Positions 50,401 through 59,563 of a DNA stretch of 64,000 nucleotides are shown here, piece by piece. How positions within the stretch are numbered: position 1 is the stretch's first letter; each line of letters starts with the position of its first letter. The DNA is from Symsagittifera roscoffensis (lineage: Eukaryota; Xenacoelomorpha; Acoela; Convolutidae), in the NCBI RefSeq assembly GCF_963678635.1, contig NC_087062.1, forward strand, positions 4,886,193 through 4,950,192. The letters run 5' to 3'. Below the pieces are notes generated by a model. The model worked only from the letters and a program-made list of their open reading frames with translations, was not told the origin of the DNA and did no database searches. The position numbers and the translations under genes are program-made.

Positions 50401-52685
50401 GAAACTATTATTGAAAACAACATTCAATTCGAAGAAGGTTACATTCCAAATACCAACCGCGAGTTTACTACTACAAATTTACAAGTTCTCGACTTTTTGG
50501 TAATAATTCCCGCATTCGTTGGCATCGTTTTCTGCATTGTGAGTGCAACTGTTTACATTGTTTTCAGAGACAAACCAGCTATAAAATTAATATCGCCAAA
50601 AATAAACGTTGTTTGCGCAATTGGTTCTTCGATATCTTTTTCGGCTATTCTGGGTCATATGCTTTGGAACATGAACCGACTGATAACCATTGACGGATCT
50701 GGCAGCTCTGAAAAATACTCTTGGGGCTGCATAGCGTACGACGTCCTTTTGAGGTTCGGTTACTTCGTGGCTTTTTCGTGTTTAGTTGCGAAACTCTACC
50801 GAGTTTATAAAATATTCGGAAACAACAAACCCAGGAAAAAAGTACCCACTGATTTACAACTCATGATCGGAATCTTAGTAGCGTCCGCATGTCAACTTAT
50901 AACTAACACAGTTGCCAATATAATAAACCCTCCTAAACGGGATATTTTAAACGTCGAGGTCGCTGGTGGGGATGCATACTCCCACGTTTTTAGCGACTAT
51001 TTTTTAATGTGTCAAAGGTCAAAGAGCTGGGTCAACTTCGTCGGGAACGTCATGGATACCACTCTTCTTCTATCAGCTATATACTTCTCGTGGATGACCC
51101 GGAAAGTGAAAGTAACTCTTATAAATGAGAGCCACAAAATAAGCGCTATGGTCGTGACTGTCGTAGTACTAGAGACGCTTCGATTTCTGACTAAACTGAG
51201 TTTCAACTCCAACAACTCAACTATGGGAAGTTACTTCACCGAAACTGAAGAGACCATCTTTATTCACTGGGTTATAATCGGCCAGGTATTTTTCCCAGGA
51301 ATGCTTAGACTAATTCGAAAACCTAACTGGAAACCCACAACGTCAGTGCTTCCCATGAGTCTGAATACAAAAGCAGATATCAAACGCTGCATTGAAGATG
51401 TTGCTAATATTAATGGCCTCGAGCACCTGTTGAACTTACACGTGAAAACATTAGAAATGTGGTCTGAAATGAAAGCTCAAGACGAAGTTGTGAAGTATTT
51501 GCGAGGAAACTTCAGACGACGAAGCAATTCAGAGACGAATTTGCAAGAACTCCTCCACCGTCACACAAAAACTTCACGGGACACTGTAAGCAGTGAAATT
51601 CCCTAATTGCATATCAGACTAAGCGGATATCTTATACTACCCCCTCACCTCTTTCAATAAGTGGGGGTTGGGGATTTGTTACTGTGTACTAAATTCACAT
51701 ATGCTGAACCATTGAATTAGTTCCTTATAAGATGGGGGGAGGGGATTGTAAAAGAGTTCCGACGAAGCTTTAAATGTTGTTTTTTATTTCGGTTAACTTC
51801 GCATCTCAAGGCATCTGTATTGTTTATAGAGACATATTTATCAAAACAATATCTTTCCATAGTTTTCATTTTCCTAAGACAGACAATCAACAATCAATAG
51901 CAGAAAGGAAAACGGGGTTTCGTCGCTCCTAACTCATGCGTCTGCAATTCTACGGCTGCTATCGGTGGTTATAATCATAAACACAGCAAACAGCCATTTG
52001 GAAAAGCATTAACGAACTCAATGATAGCGAAAAACCGACCAAATTCAAACGAACAAAAAATCACACAACCAAAAACTTTCTCTTCAAATACATTACCATA
52101 AAATCCTTCGAAATTCAAGAATTTGCATGATTGGCCCAAAGTAACAAAACTTGATTGCAGAATTTCTTGGCTTTTCAATTCCCCTTTTCTTTTATACGGC
52201 CCAAAATTATCAAATTTTTAATTGAGCTTGTTTTTCAACGAAAATTCTTTAGCTGTAATTAGTTTCGACCAATCAGATTCGAGAATTATGATGCAAAAAA
52301 TTTACAGATGAACAAAGATCAATTTTGGACCGTATAACATAAAATATTCGGGACTTGAACTAACTTGCTACAACTCCAAATCCGACATTACTCAAACTGT
52401 CATCTTCATCCCAATTCCCTTGACTAGCTCTATTATGTACAGATGACGTCACACATTGTCTAGGCACCGCTCCTAGCTCCCTCTGCAGGAACTCTTCCGT
52501 CAAATCGATTCTGCAGTTGTTGTTTTTGAACACTTGTTCTAGAATCTCCACTCCCAAATCGGGATACTTTCCGTTCAGAACTTGGATTGAGTGCGGCGTT
52601 TGTTGCGTTTCCTTCATATTCCTACTCATAGGCCAACGCGGCTTACAAATTGGTTCGGACGCCGAGCATGCCAAAATCTTGGAGG
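35490..52685 (-). CDS. NEDD4-binding protein 2 homolog (CUE, P-loop kinase, DUF1771, Smr), seven exons
   Basis: Exons 52685-52365, 45032-44475, 41185-40744, 40085-38885, 37678-37204, 36946-36884 and 35977-35490 join in phase to about 1180 aa. In order: a CUE-like domain (KYPDLGVEILEQVF); a polynucleotide-kinase-like P-loop (GLPGSGKS, SADDYF, IIDNTN, then TIHGVDEE across a junction); a second CUE-like segment (LLSIFPNQTIDNV); a third (LAKLFPHVPQKAL); DUF1771 (HPDYRDLRAEANMYRN); and a C-terminal Smr domain (LDLHKLHVDEA, IITGWGKNSKG), stop at 35490. This is the human N4BP2 order, with a shorter middle. Family members bind ubiquitin and have 5'-kinase and nicking activity. The first exon start is uncertain: the frame is open to 52737 without ATG, and a small exon near 52967 (ATGATGGAAATA) may supply the start. 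One intron is GC-AG. The GABA-B-like gene lies antisense in the first large intron. Confidence 0.9.
36362..36380. repeat. CAT microsatellite
   Basis: About six tandem cat/atc triplets (catcatcatcatc) in an intron of the N4BP2 gene, followed by a TATA-rich stretch. Confidence 0.6.
37800..38160. mobile_element. hAT-type MITE (361 bp) in an N4BP2 intron
   Basis: Ends caggggcgga and tccgccaatg form imperfect terminal inverted repeats starting CA...TG. An 8 bp target duplication flanks it, gtctacga (37792-37799) and gtctatga (38161-38168), with one mismatch. It has a G9 tract near the left end and an internal tandem repeat of aggagagctcggaaaa (three times between 37990 and 38085). No transposase is encoded. 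The insert lies between exons 38885 and 37678 of N4BP2. Confidence 0.85.
38341..38815 (+). repeat. dispersed repeat family 1, copy 2
   Basis: Same block order as at 28226-28680, including atgaatgcaagaaacc, atttcgctgggaaattt, ttgctgttcgatagtg, and the terminal hairpin gagtctgaac ... gttcatcgactc. It lies in an N4BP2 intron, close to the exon ending at 38885. Confidence 0.8.
40428..40660. repeat. diverged copy of the 13.8-14.1 kb repeat
   Basis: Shares blocks with 13800-14060 in the same order: attctcat, aaaacata, aacatgacgcggaat, aattataa, ttaacaaagaagttttttt, tcaaatgga and tgaatgacttg. It lies in an N4BP2 intron. Confidence 0.55.
41186..44474 (-). other. N4BP2 intron with GC-AG borders
   Basis: The donor is TTTTAG/gcaagt (GC at 44474-44473) and the acceptor gctgatttcag. 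The phase (1) fits exactly and rebuilds Gly between HIL and SLEMCEIL, inside the kinase domain. The intron is long and mostly featureless AT-rich DNA, with a split copy of dispersed repeat family 1 at 43170-44000. Confidence 0.85.
43170..44000 (+). repeat. dispersed repeat family 1, copy 3 (interrupted)
   Basis: The 5' part (acagctggaaaagagttaatg, shortened here, to ctgttcgatagtg) is at about 43185-43430; the terminal hairpin (tataagagtctgaac to ggactcttaaa) is at about 43962-43996. About 500 bp of other sequence separates them, so this copy carries an insertion or is a composite of two copies. Confidence 0.6.
45033..49032. other. large N4BP2 intron, part upstream of the nested receptor
   Basis: No exon recognised. 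It contains a repeat shared with 54.3 kb (45200-45430), a SINE-tail motif near 46228-46262 (aaggatag, gctgtgcaagta, cacagaa), and a copy of dispersed repeat family 2 (46560-46800). The 62-68 codon ORFs at 47378, 47725, 47942 and 48638 are unsupported. The 200 bp before 49033 may hold the receptor promoter. Confidence 0.5.
45200..45430. repeat. dispersed repeat family 3, copy 1
   Basis: Shares ordered blocks with 54325-54545: gttcagct, ttgcaaaaaa, then tttctgggctgggtaatgtt followed by gcct, aacaacaagca and atcatg. Only these two copies were seen in the window. It may be a SINE, but no A/B box pair could be defended. Confidence 0.65.
49033..51606 (+). CDS. GABA-B-like metabotropic receptor (class C GPCR), intronless, 857 aa
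   Basis: One open exon from ATG 49033. The N-terminus is weakly hydrophobic and may act as a signal peptide. Residues about 50-470 form a periplasmic-binding-like ligand domain (FIGILGPDLDILSN, KRAAILYQ, FGLSFWDHH). Seven membrane spans follow at roughly 487-511, 522-545, 566-590, 610-632, 666-688, 703-724 and 743-762. GABA-B hallmarks include AKLYRVYKIF after the third span and a short third inner loop (TRKVKVTLINESHK). There is no Cys-rich linker between ligand domain and membrane part, as in GABA-B and unlike mGluR. The tail has a helical stretch. Such receptors couple to G proteins at the cell surface; whether this one binds GABA cannot be read here. It lies antisense in an N4BP2 intron. 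Confidence 0.93.
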   Translation: MELSVVFSYLILQNWVHEISSTTLFTSIDCKSRDQEITTEAPKQTSEPLLTFDVLVVTPPAPDYFSIENQIPGLCMALVTSRAYRAHPRFQVRLYNYQIKSDALIDFALFNESVHAEDRNFIGILGPDLDILSNVLISSNTANDLSFISYSQTSNSYRDYIRNNGNVFRIAVPLEELAQAYGKIFEIYSWKRAAILYQSNSLYIRQTTLALYDQLSTDAIDTHVTNVHLYSSVGGLGNATKILGPEGLDHRIFVLLLEEESAARVVCEFYRQGMYGKQYALFGLSFWDHHIWESFETNCTYQELLEVLDYSFYIAMSGLGWNDSGLIGPGIPRSVYHRTIQYTIRSEHPEDQMTHVYDSGLVSDALWSLLKSTDKALDSLESVQASSATESTTQAPPNEQALRIEISKQLKLVSFAGASGPVSFDSSGKRTIRGTNGVIFQRINGAIELAVKFKIPETIIENNIQFEEGYIPNTNREFTTTNLQVLDFLVIIPAFVGIVFCIVSATVYIVFRDKPAIKLISPKINVVCAIGSSISFSAILGHMLWNMNRLITIDGSGSSEKYSWGCIAYDVLLRFGYFVAFSCLVAKLYRVYKIFGNNKPRKKVPTDLQLMIGILVASACQLITNTVANIINPPKRDILNVEVAGGDAYSHVFSDYFLMCQRSKSWVNFVGNVMDTTLLLSAIYFSWMTRKVKVTLINESHKISAMVVTVVVLETLRFLTKLSFNSNNSTMGSYFTETEETIFIHWVIIGQVFFPGMLRLIRKPNWKPTTSVLPMSLNTKADIKRCIEDVANINGLEHLLNLHVKTLEMWSEMKAQDEVVKYLRGNFRRRSNSETNLQELLHRHTKTSRDTVSSEIP
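51607..52364. other. rest of the large N4BP2 intron
   Basis: 3' flank of the receptor. It has two short G-rich runs (gtgggggttgggg near 51660 and gatggggggagggg near 51731), and a fragment of dispersed repeat family 1 near 51985-52020 (acagccatttggaaaagc). No exon is seen. Confidence 0.45.
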
Positions 52686-52921
52686 CTGTGATAACAATTT
52701 TTTGGGTGGTAACTAAATTTTTAATAAGACCTTTCAAAAAGCGTGCCAGCAGTTAAATGGTTTTCTATTACAAAATAAACATTCAATGAAATGCACACTA
52801 CTTGCTCTAGTCATTTCAACGAAGACCAAGCATTTTAATATTGTTCGATTTTTCCAAAAACATGTTCACTCAGCTAACACTGCAAATAAGGACTGCAAAA
52901 TACTGTCACTTATTTCCATCA

Positions 52922-52975
52922 TGTGATCTGAAAATATTAATTAAATTATTAGGATTATTTCAGGATACAGAGCGA
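52922..52975 (-). other. candidate first coding exon of N4BP2
   Basis: On the minus strand a good acceptor (taattaatattttcag) is followed by ATCACATGATGGAAATA and a possible phase-1 donor (A/gtgaca). Phase 1 fits the next exon starting at 52685. The alternative is that the open frame continues as MMEISDSILQSLFAVLAE to a later donor. This is the only nearby ATG in a sensible place. Confidence 0.3.
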
Positions 52976-53039
52976 TTATAGACGAAAATCAAAATGTGGC
53001 CAATTCTTTAAGTTTAAAAAGAAATTTCTATCAAATTAT

Positions 53040-53400
53040 TTTCAGACCATTTCCACTATCGAATTGAAAAGGACATCGATTTTTCTTCCGACCATTTGAG
53101 AACGGGGAGGAACTTTGTATTCGGGTGTTTTAGTTTTTTTCTTTTTGTTTTCCACGCAAAATCAGGTACCACAAATAAGCATCGGAATGGGTCGAGTGAT
53201 ATATCATATTAAAGCCCTTTCAATCGTAATTCGAACGACATCAAAAAACTTCAAAAACTTTTTCAATGTCGAGAAAAACTACTCTAATTTCGAGCTAATA
53301 TGGTGTGAGCATGCAGTCTTACAAACGCTTACTTTAAGCCGTTGTACTCAAATAAACGTAGTTTTTGGAGTTTTTTAGCGCCATTTTGTAAACAAAGATT
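53040..53400. repeat. dispersed repeat family 2, opposite orientation
   Basis: Contains aacggggaggaactttgtat, tcgggtgttttagttttt and tgatatatcatattaaagcc, the complement of blocks found at 28690-29000 and 46560-46800; a shorter match is at 40165-40240. The 87-codon ORF at 53115 is not supported. Confidence 0.6.
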
Positions 53401-53605
53401 AGAAATTCCAAAAAATTCTGCAAAAAATTTAGAAATTTAAAAATTTTTTTTTTCGTTTTTCTTCAAAAACTGTTTTCCGAATGGCGTTCTTACTATGACT
53501 GTCAAATATGCCGAAGTTCTTTTTTTCGTTCAGATCTTTTTATCACACTATGCAAAAAAAAACGGCACTAATTTGAAAAAGTATGTTTTGGCATTTTTCT
53601 AAGAC

Positions 53606-53858
53606 TGTGGTCGGAACATTCTGTGCTATTTGCACAGTAACCGGCTATCCTTGTTTTGATTTGCCTCCGTCTACTGTCTCATCTACGTTTGGTCCGTTCA
53701 TTCGAGGATTGAGTGGTTTGTAGATGTCATCAAATTCGCCGTAGTCGATGACAAGGCGGCTGCAACTAGTACTCCTACAACCCGTGACCCTAGTGGGATT
53801 CGAATCCACGACATTCGTGTTTAAGGCAGTTAATTTAACCGACACGACCACACCCATT
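53606..53858 (-). mobile_element. tRNA-derived SINE
   Basis: Read on the minus strand, it opens with a tRNA-like head: A-box-like tggtcgtgtcgg, an anticodon-arm-like stretch with taaacacgaatgtcgtgg, and B box ggattcgaatccc. A tRNA-unrelated body follows and ends in aaaacaaggatagccgg, then a tail gctgtgcaa/agcacaga-like motif and ttccgaccac. The same tail occurs alone at 62385-62440, 46228-46262 and 27905-27925 and in modified form in each unit of the 31-35 kb array. Confidence 0.7.
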
Positions 53859-54324
53859 CTGGCATGGAAAATATCGGTTCACTCAGTGTAGCAAAAGGAC
53901 GTTCAAATTTATCACTGAGACTTAACTTAACGTCGTTTGGAGCGACACGTGTCTGCATTACTTACGTCACCTAATTAAAGCGCATACCCAGGGAACATTC
54001 AAAGCTTTTTTGACGGAGATGAAAACCTCGTCACCTTCATATCAAATTGTATCAGAAGTCCTTGATAATGAGAAATAGGCAATTATGTTCAACTAGCATA
54101 CATTTCGCTTAGCATCTCCTTCGTTTCTATCAAAAAAGGATAGTTTATCATACTCATATTTCGATCGTGAAAAAGAGCAAATGAGCATAAAAGGCACATA
54201 TTTAAGTACCACTATAATAACGGTAAATTACTTTTCTGTTGAACGAAACACTTTCGAAATACTTTTTAATTCGGCTATTTTATCTATGAATTAAAATATT
54301 TGTAAAAATTGCTAGGGAAAGGAC

Positions 54325-54545
54325 TAGTATACGGCCTAGTTCAGCTTTTTGCAAAAAACCGCTGTTGTAACCCTGCTTAAGAACTAAATGCAAGTTTTTT
54401 TGGTGATTTTTCTGGGCTGGGTAATGTTGCCTCGCCCTTAAGCAACAAGCACGGATCATGGTAGGCCTCGAACATCTGACCTTCGTCAATTTTGGACAGT
54501 TTAAATAACGATGATTGGTTGAAAACTTTCACGCATTCGGACCTT
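54325..54545. repeat. dispersed repeat family 3, copy 2
   Basis: Matches 45200-45430 in order (agttcagctttttgcaaaaa, tttctgggctgggtaatgtt, aagcaacaagcac, gatcatgg), more diverged at both ends. Confidence 0.65.
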
Positions 54546-55034
54546 CGCGCATCAGAATAGCCCCTCTTCATTTTTGTATTCTTCAGGTTTCAAAAATTTT
54601 TTTTGCAATGGATGTTCCGATTGTATATCACAAGAGGATTTAAAAATACGCAGGTTTTTTTTATGAAAAAAAAACATTTTTTCTTTGAGCTTCACGGTTG
54701 CTGAGAATTCGATTAATTTTCTGAGTCATTTTGAGCCTGGGCTCATTATGAGCGGTTGCTTATAAAAAAACTGGATGAACACATGTTAGATCCTATTGGA
54801 AACTCAATTTCAAGTTACTTCACAGAGCACTTTTGCACAGCAATTAATTTGATGCGGTTGAAAAAATCTGAACTCTAACCACCTACATAAAAAAACACAA
54901 ATTTATTTTCGAAATTAACAACAAAAAAAACAAAATGAGATGTTAAAAGAAAAATCCGTTCATTATTAAATAACTCTAATTTTCAACGAGTGTGTTTACA
55001 GCACGGTGAAAGTATTTATGTTATAAGTTGTGAG

Positions 55035-55211
55035 CAGGGGCGGATCTAGGATTTTCTCGAGGGGGGGGGGGGGGGGGGGGGGGGGGGGTTCGGATTTAGA
55101 AAAATTTTAGGGTCGGTCCGCCAAAAATGGATTTCTGAAAAAGTATCAAAGGGGGGACCCTTTGGGTCGGCAGGGGGTCGAATCCCTGAGGGGGGGGGGC
55201 GTCCGCCCCTG
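55035..55211. mobile_element. hAT-type MITE (177 bp) with perfect 8 bp target duplication
   Basis: Begins caggggcggatc and ends gtccgcccctg, giving terminal inverted repeats of CAGGGGCGGA type. Flanked by gttgtgag at 55027-55034 and again at 55212-55219. It has a poly-G tract of about 28 bases and further G runs, and no coding capacity. The matching place in unit 2 (about 57400) lacks it. Confidence 0.95.
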
Positions 55212-56579
55212 GTTGTGAGGGTTTGAAAGTAGCCAAATTGAGGCTTTTTATCCGTTTATCTACATTTGATCATCTTGGAGCGTTGAAATGATCCCCCAGC
55301 TCAGAAACTGGCACAAGCAATTGGCCTCCAGAAATACATCAATTCGCTCAGTACTTGACTTGATAACGCGTGGAAAATCTTCATCCAGCTTGTTCAGCCA
55401 AGAAATATTCAAGACAAGTAAAAGAGGGCAGTCAGAACCAGAGTAGCGTCCCGCTTAAAGCGAAAAAGGCAAGAAAAGCGACCGTTTAAAGAGTGTGAGC
55501 AAAAGCGATTGCAAATTCTCCAAAAATTTAACAAAAACCAAGAAGCGATTTGAATTATCGAGCCCCAAAAAATTTACCAAAATGATCGCACGTAATAATT
55601 TTCGTCTGAAGAAAACGCCTAATGCATATAAATTCCATTGGGTTCTCCGAAAAACGGAAAAAAGTCTGTTCTGAGTTTTTTACCGATTGTAAAAAAAACT
55701 TCCACAGCAAATTATGCGATAAGTATTAAGCGAATAAGCGGTGCATTTAGATAAGCGAAAAAGCTATTTAAACAAAAAAGCGGCGATAGCGAACTTAAAA
55801 AGCGCTGACAAAATTCCAGTCAGCACCCATAAAGGCGTCGGACTAATACAAAAATTGATAATTGCACAAACCACTGTAAGACGGGTGACATTTCAAGTTC
55901 TGACCATAACAGGCGAATTAGATACTATGAAAAAAAGGAAAAAAATTAACTTAATATTCGCAAAACTGCAATTTTTTGAAAAATTTTCGCAAACCACACG
56001 TAAACGAAGCTGCACTTCAAAAACACAAGAAAAATGGCAAGCAGGAGGTTTAAAATGTGAAAAATTACAAAATAAGACAATACTGCTATTAACTTGGCAG
56101 TGCTAAAAATATCAGCATCAAAAACATAACCAATTTGTGGCACTAATTTATGCCAGTAGGATTGGAAAAAGTCACCAAGTAGAACAACACAAGGGTTGGC
56201 TTGTGCCATAAAAAAAGACAGAATACTTCAGCTAAAACTTCGTTAGCTGGCTAAAAATCGGTGAATGCAAATGAACAATAACTGAGCGACGCGAGGCTAG
56301 AATCCGGGAACAAAAACTGAACATTAGAGCATATTTATAAAATTTTTCTACCTTGTCCTTTTCCCCTGCGCTAAAGCTATCGAACTACCTACTACTCTCA
56401 TGTCTTCAACCATTCGGTCACAAACGAATCATTCAGTCACGAATTATCAACAAAATCAAATACATCCAAGAGTTCTCGTATCAAGCCATATCTTCGAATC
56501 TTCGACATACTTTCGAATGTCGGAACAAAATTGAATTCTCTTTAATGAGCGGGGAGTGCGGTCTGTATCTAGACAACTG

Positions 56580-56756
56580 CGTATTCATACTCGTCAGTAA
56601 ACAGACAAATGCCGTTTTAACCAATCAGAATCGAGACTAGCAAGCAATTTTACGAAATAAATAATTTTTATTTATTAATTTCTTCCTTGTCTTGATTCTG
56701 ATTGGTTAATACATTATTTGTCTGCTTACTGACGAGTATGAATACTCGGTTCTCTA
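56580..56756. mobile_element. foldback MITE, copy in unit 1
   Basis: Terminal inverted repeat of about 70 bp: the left end gtattcatactcgtcagtaa is the exact complement of the right end ttactgacgagtatgaatac. The complementarity continues inward with small differences (aaccaatcagaatc / gattctgattggtt). The centre is about 40 bp of A/T. No target duplication was recognised. Confidence 0.8.
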
Positions 56757-56970
56757 AATACTGCTACGTAACCGTTGAGCGGATATAGCTTGTGCTATTT
56801 AAATGGCCAATTAGTATTAAAGCCGTATACAAAGAATGTACGAGTTACAATCGAAAAAATTGGACTGGTACTAAAATACCTGTGTATGTGTTATGCAAAC
56901 CCAAAAAAAAGTTTCTGCCTGATCGCTAGAAAATTGCTACCGCAAGGTCAACGATACCCCTAAACAATTT

Positions 56971-59150
56971 CAAAAATCATTTTTGCGATTTTATCTCAAG
57001 AGGATTCGAAAACACAGTTTTTTTATGAAAAAGAAACACTTAAAAGGTTTTTTCTTTGAGCTTCACGGTTGCTGAGAAGTCGAATAAATTTCTGAGTCAA
57101 TTTGAGCTTGGGCTCTTCATGAGCGGTTGCTTATAAAAACTGGATGAACAACAGATGTTTGAAAATGATGGAAACTCAATTTCAATTTTTTTCATAGAGC
57201 ACAACATTTGCACAGCAATTAACTTGATGAGATGCGGTTGAAAAAATCTATACTCTAACCACCTGCACAAAACACAAAATCCTTTTCAAAAACAACAACA
57301 AAAAAGATGTTAAAAAGAAGAAAAACCGTTCATTATTAAATGACTCCAATTATCAGCAAATGTGTTTACAGCACTGTGAAAGTAATTATGTTTTGAAGTT
57401 ATCAGGGTTCGAAAGTAGCCAAATTGAGGCTTTTTATCCATTTATCTACATTGATCATCTTGTAGCGTTGAAATGATACCCCAGCCGAGAAATTGGCACA
57501 AGAAATTGATTTCCAGAAATACATCAATTCCTTCAGTACTTGACTTGATAACGCGTGGAAAATCTTCATCCAGCTTGTTCAGCCAAGAAATATTCAAGAC
57601 AAGTAAAAGAGGGCAGTCAGAACCAGAGTAGCGTCCCGCTTAAAGCGAAAAAGGCAAGAAAAGCGGCCGATCAAAGAGTGTGAGAAAAAGCGATTGCAAA
57701 TTCTCCAAAAAATTAACAAAAACCAAGATGCGATTTGAATTATCGAGCCCCAAAAAATTTACCAAAAATGATCGCACGTAATAATTTTCGTCTGAAGAAA
57801 ACGCCTAATGCATATAAATTCCATTGGGTTCTCTGAAAAACGGAAAAATGTCTGTTCTGAGTTTTTTACTGATTGTAAGAAAAACTTCCACAGCAAACTA
57901 TGCGATAAGTATTAAGCGAATAAGCGGTGCATTTAGGTAAGCGAAAAAGCTATTTAAACAAAAAAGCGGGGATAGCGAACTTAAAAAGCGATGACAAAAC
58001 TCTAGTCAGCACCCATTAAGGCGTCGGACTAATACAAAAACTTATAGTTGCACATACCACTGTAAGAAGGGTGACATTTCAAGTTCTGACCATAACAGGC
58101 GAATTAGATACTATGAAAAAAAGGGAAAAAATTAATTTAATATTCGCAAAACTGCAATTTTTGAAAAATTTTCGCAAACCACACGATAAACGAAGCTGCA
58201 AGAAAACACAAGAGAAATGGCAAGCAGAAGGTTTAAAATGTGAGAAATTACAAAATAAGTCAATACTGCTATTAACTTGGCAGTGCTAAAAATATAAGCA
58301 TCAAAAACATAACCAATTTGTGGCACTAATTTATGCCAGTAGGATTGGAAAAAGTCACCAAGTAGAACAACACAACGGTTGGCTTGTGCCATAAAAAAAG
58401 ACAGAATACTTCAGCTAAAACTTCGTTAGCTGGCTAAAAAATCGGTGAATGCAAATGAACAATAACTGAGCGACGCGAGGCTAGAATCCGGGAACAAAAA
58501 CTGAACATTAGAGCATATTTATAAAATTTTTCTACCTTGTCCTTTTCCCCTGCGCTAAAGCTATCGAACTACCTACTACTCTCATGTCTTCAACCATTCG
58601 GTCACGAACGAATCATTCAGTCACGAATTATCAACAAAATCAAATACATCCAAGACTTCTCGTATCAAGGCATATCTTCGAATCTTCGAATGTCGGAACA
58701 ATATTGAATTCTCTTTAATGAGCGGGGAGTGCGGTCTGTATCTAGACAACTGCGTATTCTTACTCGTCAGTAAACAGACAAATGCTGTTTTAACCAATCA
58801 GAATCGAGATTAGCAAGCAATTTTACGAAATAAATAATTCATATTTATTAATTTCTTCCTTGTCTCGATTCTGATTGGTTAATACAGTATTTGTCTGCTT
58901 ACTGATGAGTATGAATACTCGGTTCTCTAAATACTGCTACGTAACCGTTGAGCCGATATAGCTTCTGCTATTTAGATGGCCAATTAGTATTAATGCCGTG
59001 TACAAAGAATGTACGAGCTACAATGGAAAAAAATGGACTGGTACTAAAATACCTGTGTATGTGTCATGCAAACCCAAAAAAAGTTGCTACCTGATTGCTA
59101 GAAAATTGCTATCGCAAGGTCAACGATAAACCTAAACAATTTCAAAAACT
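56971..59150. repeat. 2.2 kb tandem duplication, unit 2
   Basis: Second unit of the 54590-59150 pair. It lacks the 177 bp MITE and reads gaagttatcagggttcgaaa across the matching place. It also contains the foldback MITE. Many small indels relative to unit 1. Confidence 0.88.
58755..58932. mobile_element. foldback MITE, copy in unit 2
   Basis: Same element as 56580-56756, at the equivalent position in the second tandem unit. The arms have small changes (gtattcttactcgtcagtaa versus ttactgatgagtatgaatac), so the inverted repeat is no longer perfect at the outer end. Confidence 0.75.
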
Positions 59151-59563
59151 ATTTTGATATAAAGAGACATTTTCTTTTTAATCAGTTTTATTTTTTCAGA
59201 ACTCTTTCCTGAAATCAGTTTACACTGGTTCATTAAGCTTTACATGGCGATGAATTTTGTGCGACACGTATTGACAATTTTCACCTAGATACATTTTTCA
59301 TATCCAAGTTTTATACTTCCAAAACTATTTTGACAAACAGCTATTAACTACATGAATTTGAAGTAAAACAAAATTGTGATCAATCTCTGAATACTAACTC
59401 TCAACAAATTTATATTATTGATTTTATAATTTTGAAAGACCCATACTCCTGAAAACAACTGCACTTAAATTGCAAAACTCTTATGAGATTTCACTTCTCA
59501 TGTGATACAAAAAAGACTACAAAATAAATTGCGTTTGAGAACACGAGCTTTAGAACACTAGAA
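59151..59563. other. 3' flank of the zinc-finger gene
   Basis: AT-rich, no gene. Minus-strand AATAAA-like words occur downstream of the stop at 59564 and could include the poly-A signal; none stands out. Confidence 0.4.

Larger units (their letters stand above)
54590..56970. repeat. 2.2-2.4 kb tandem duplication, unit 1
   Basis: Head-to-tail with unit 2 (56971-59150). Common blocks run from tttgagcttcacggttgctg through gataacgcgtggaaaatctt and gcgaggctagaatccgggaa to cgcaaggtcaacgat. Identity is roughly 90 percent or more. This unit is longer mainly because it holds the 177 bp MITE at 55035-55211. ORFs of 87-121 codons inside differ between units by frameshifting indels, so they are probably not genes. 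Confidence 0.88.

Noticed and set aside
55741-56106. 121-codon ORF in the tandem unit and its counterpart at 58071
   Set aside because: Small frameshifting indels between the two units break the frame, so there is no sign of selection for coding.
56730-56752. Hammerhead core suggested by ctgacgag and ctgatgag (58901)
   Set aside because: The required GAAA strand is missing; the words belong to the arms of the foldback MITE.
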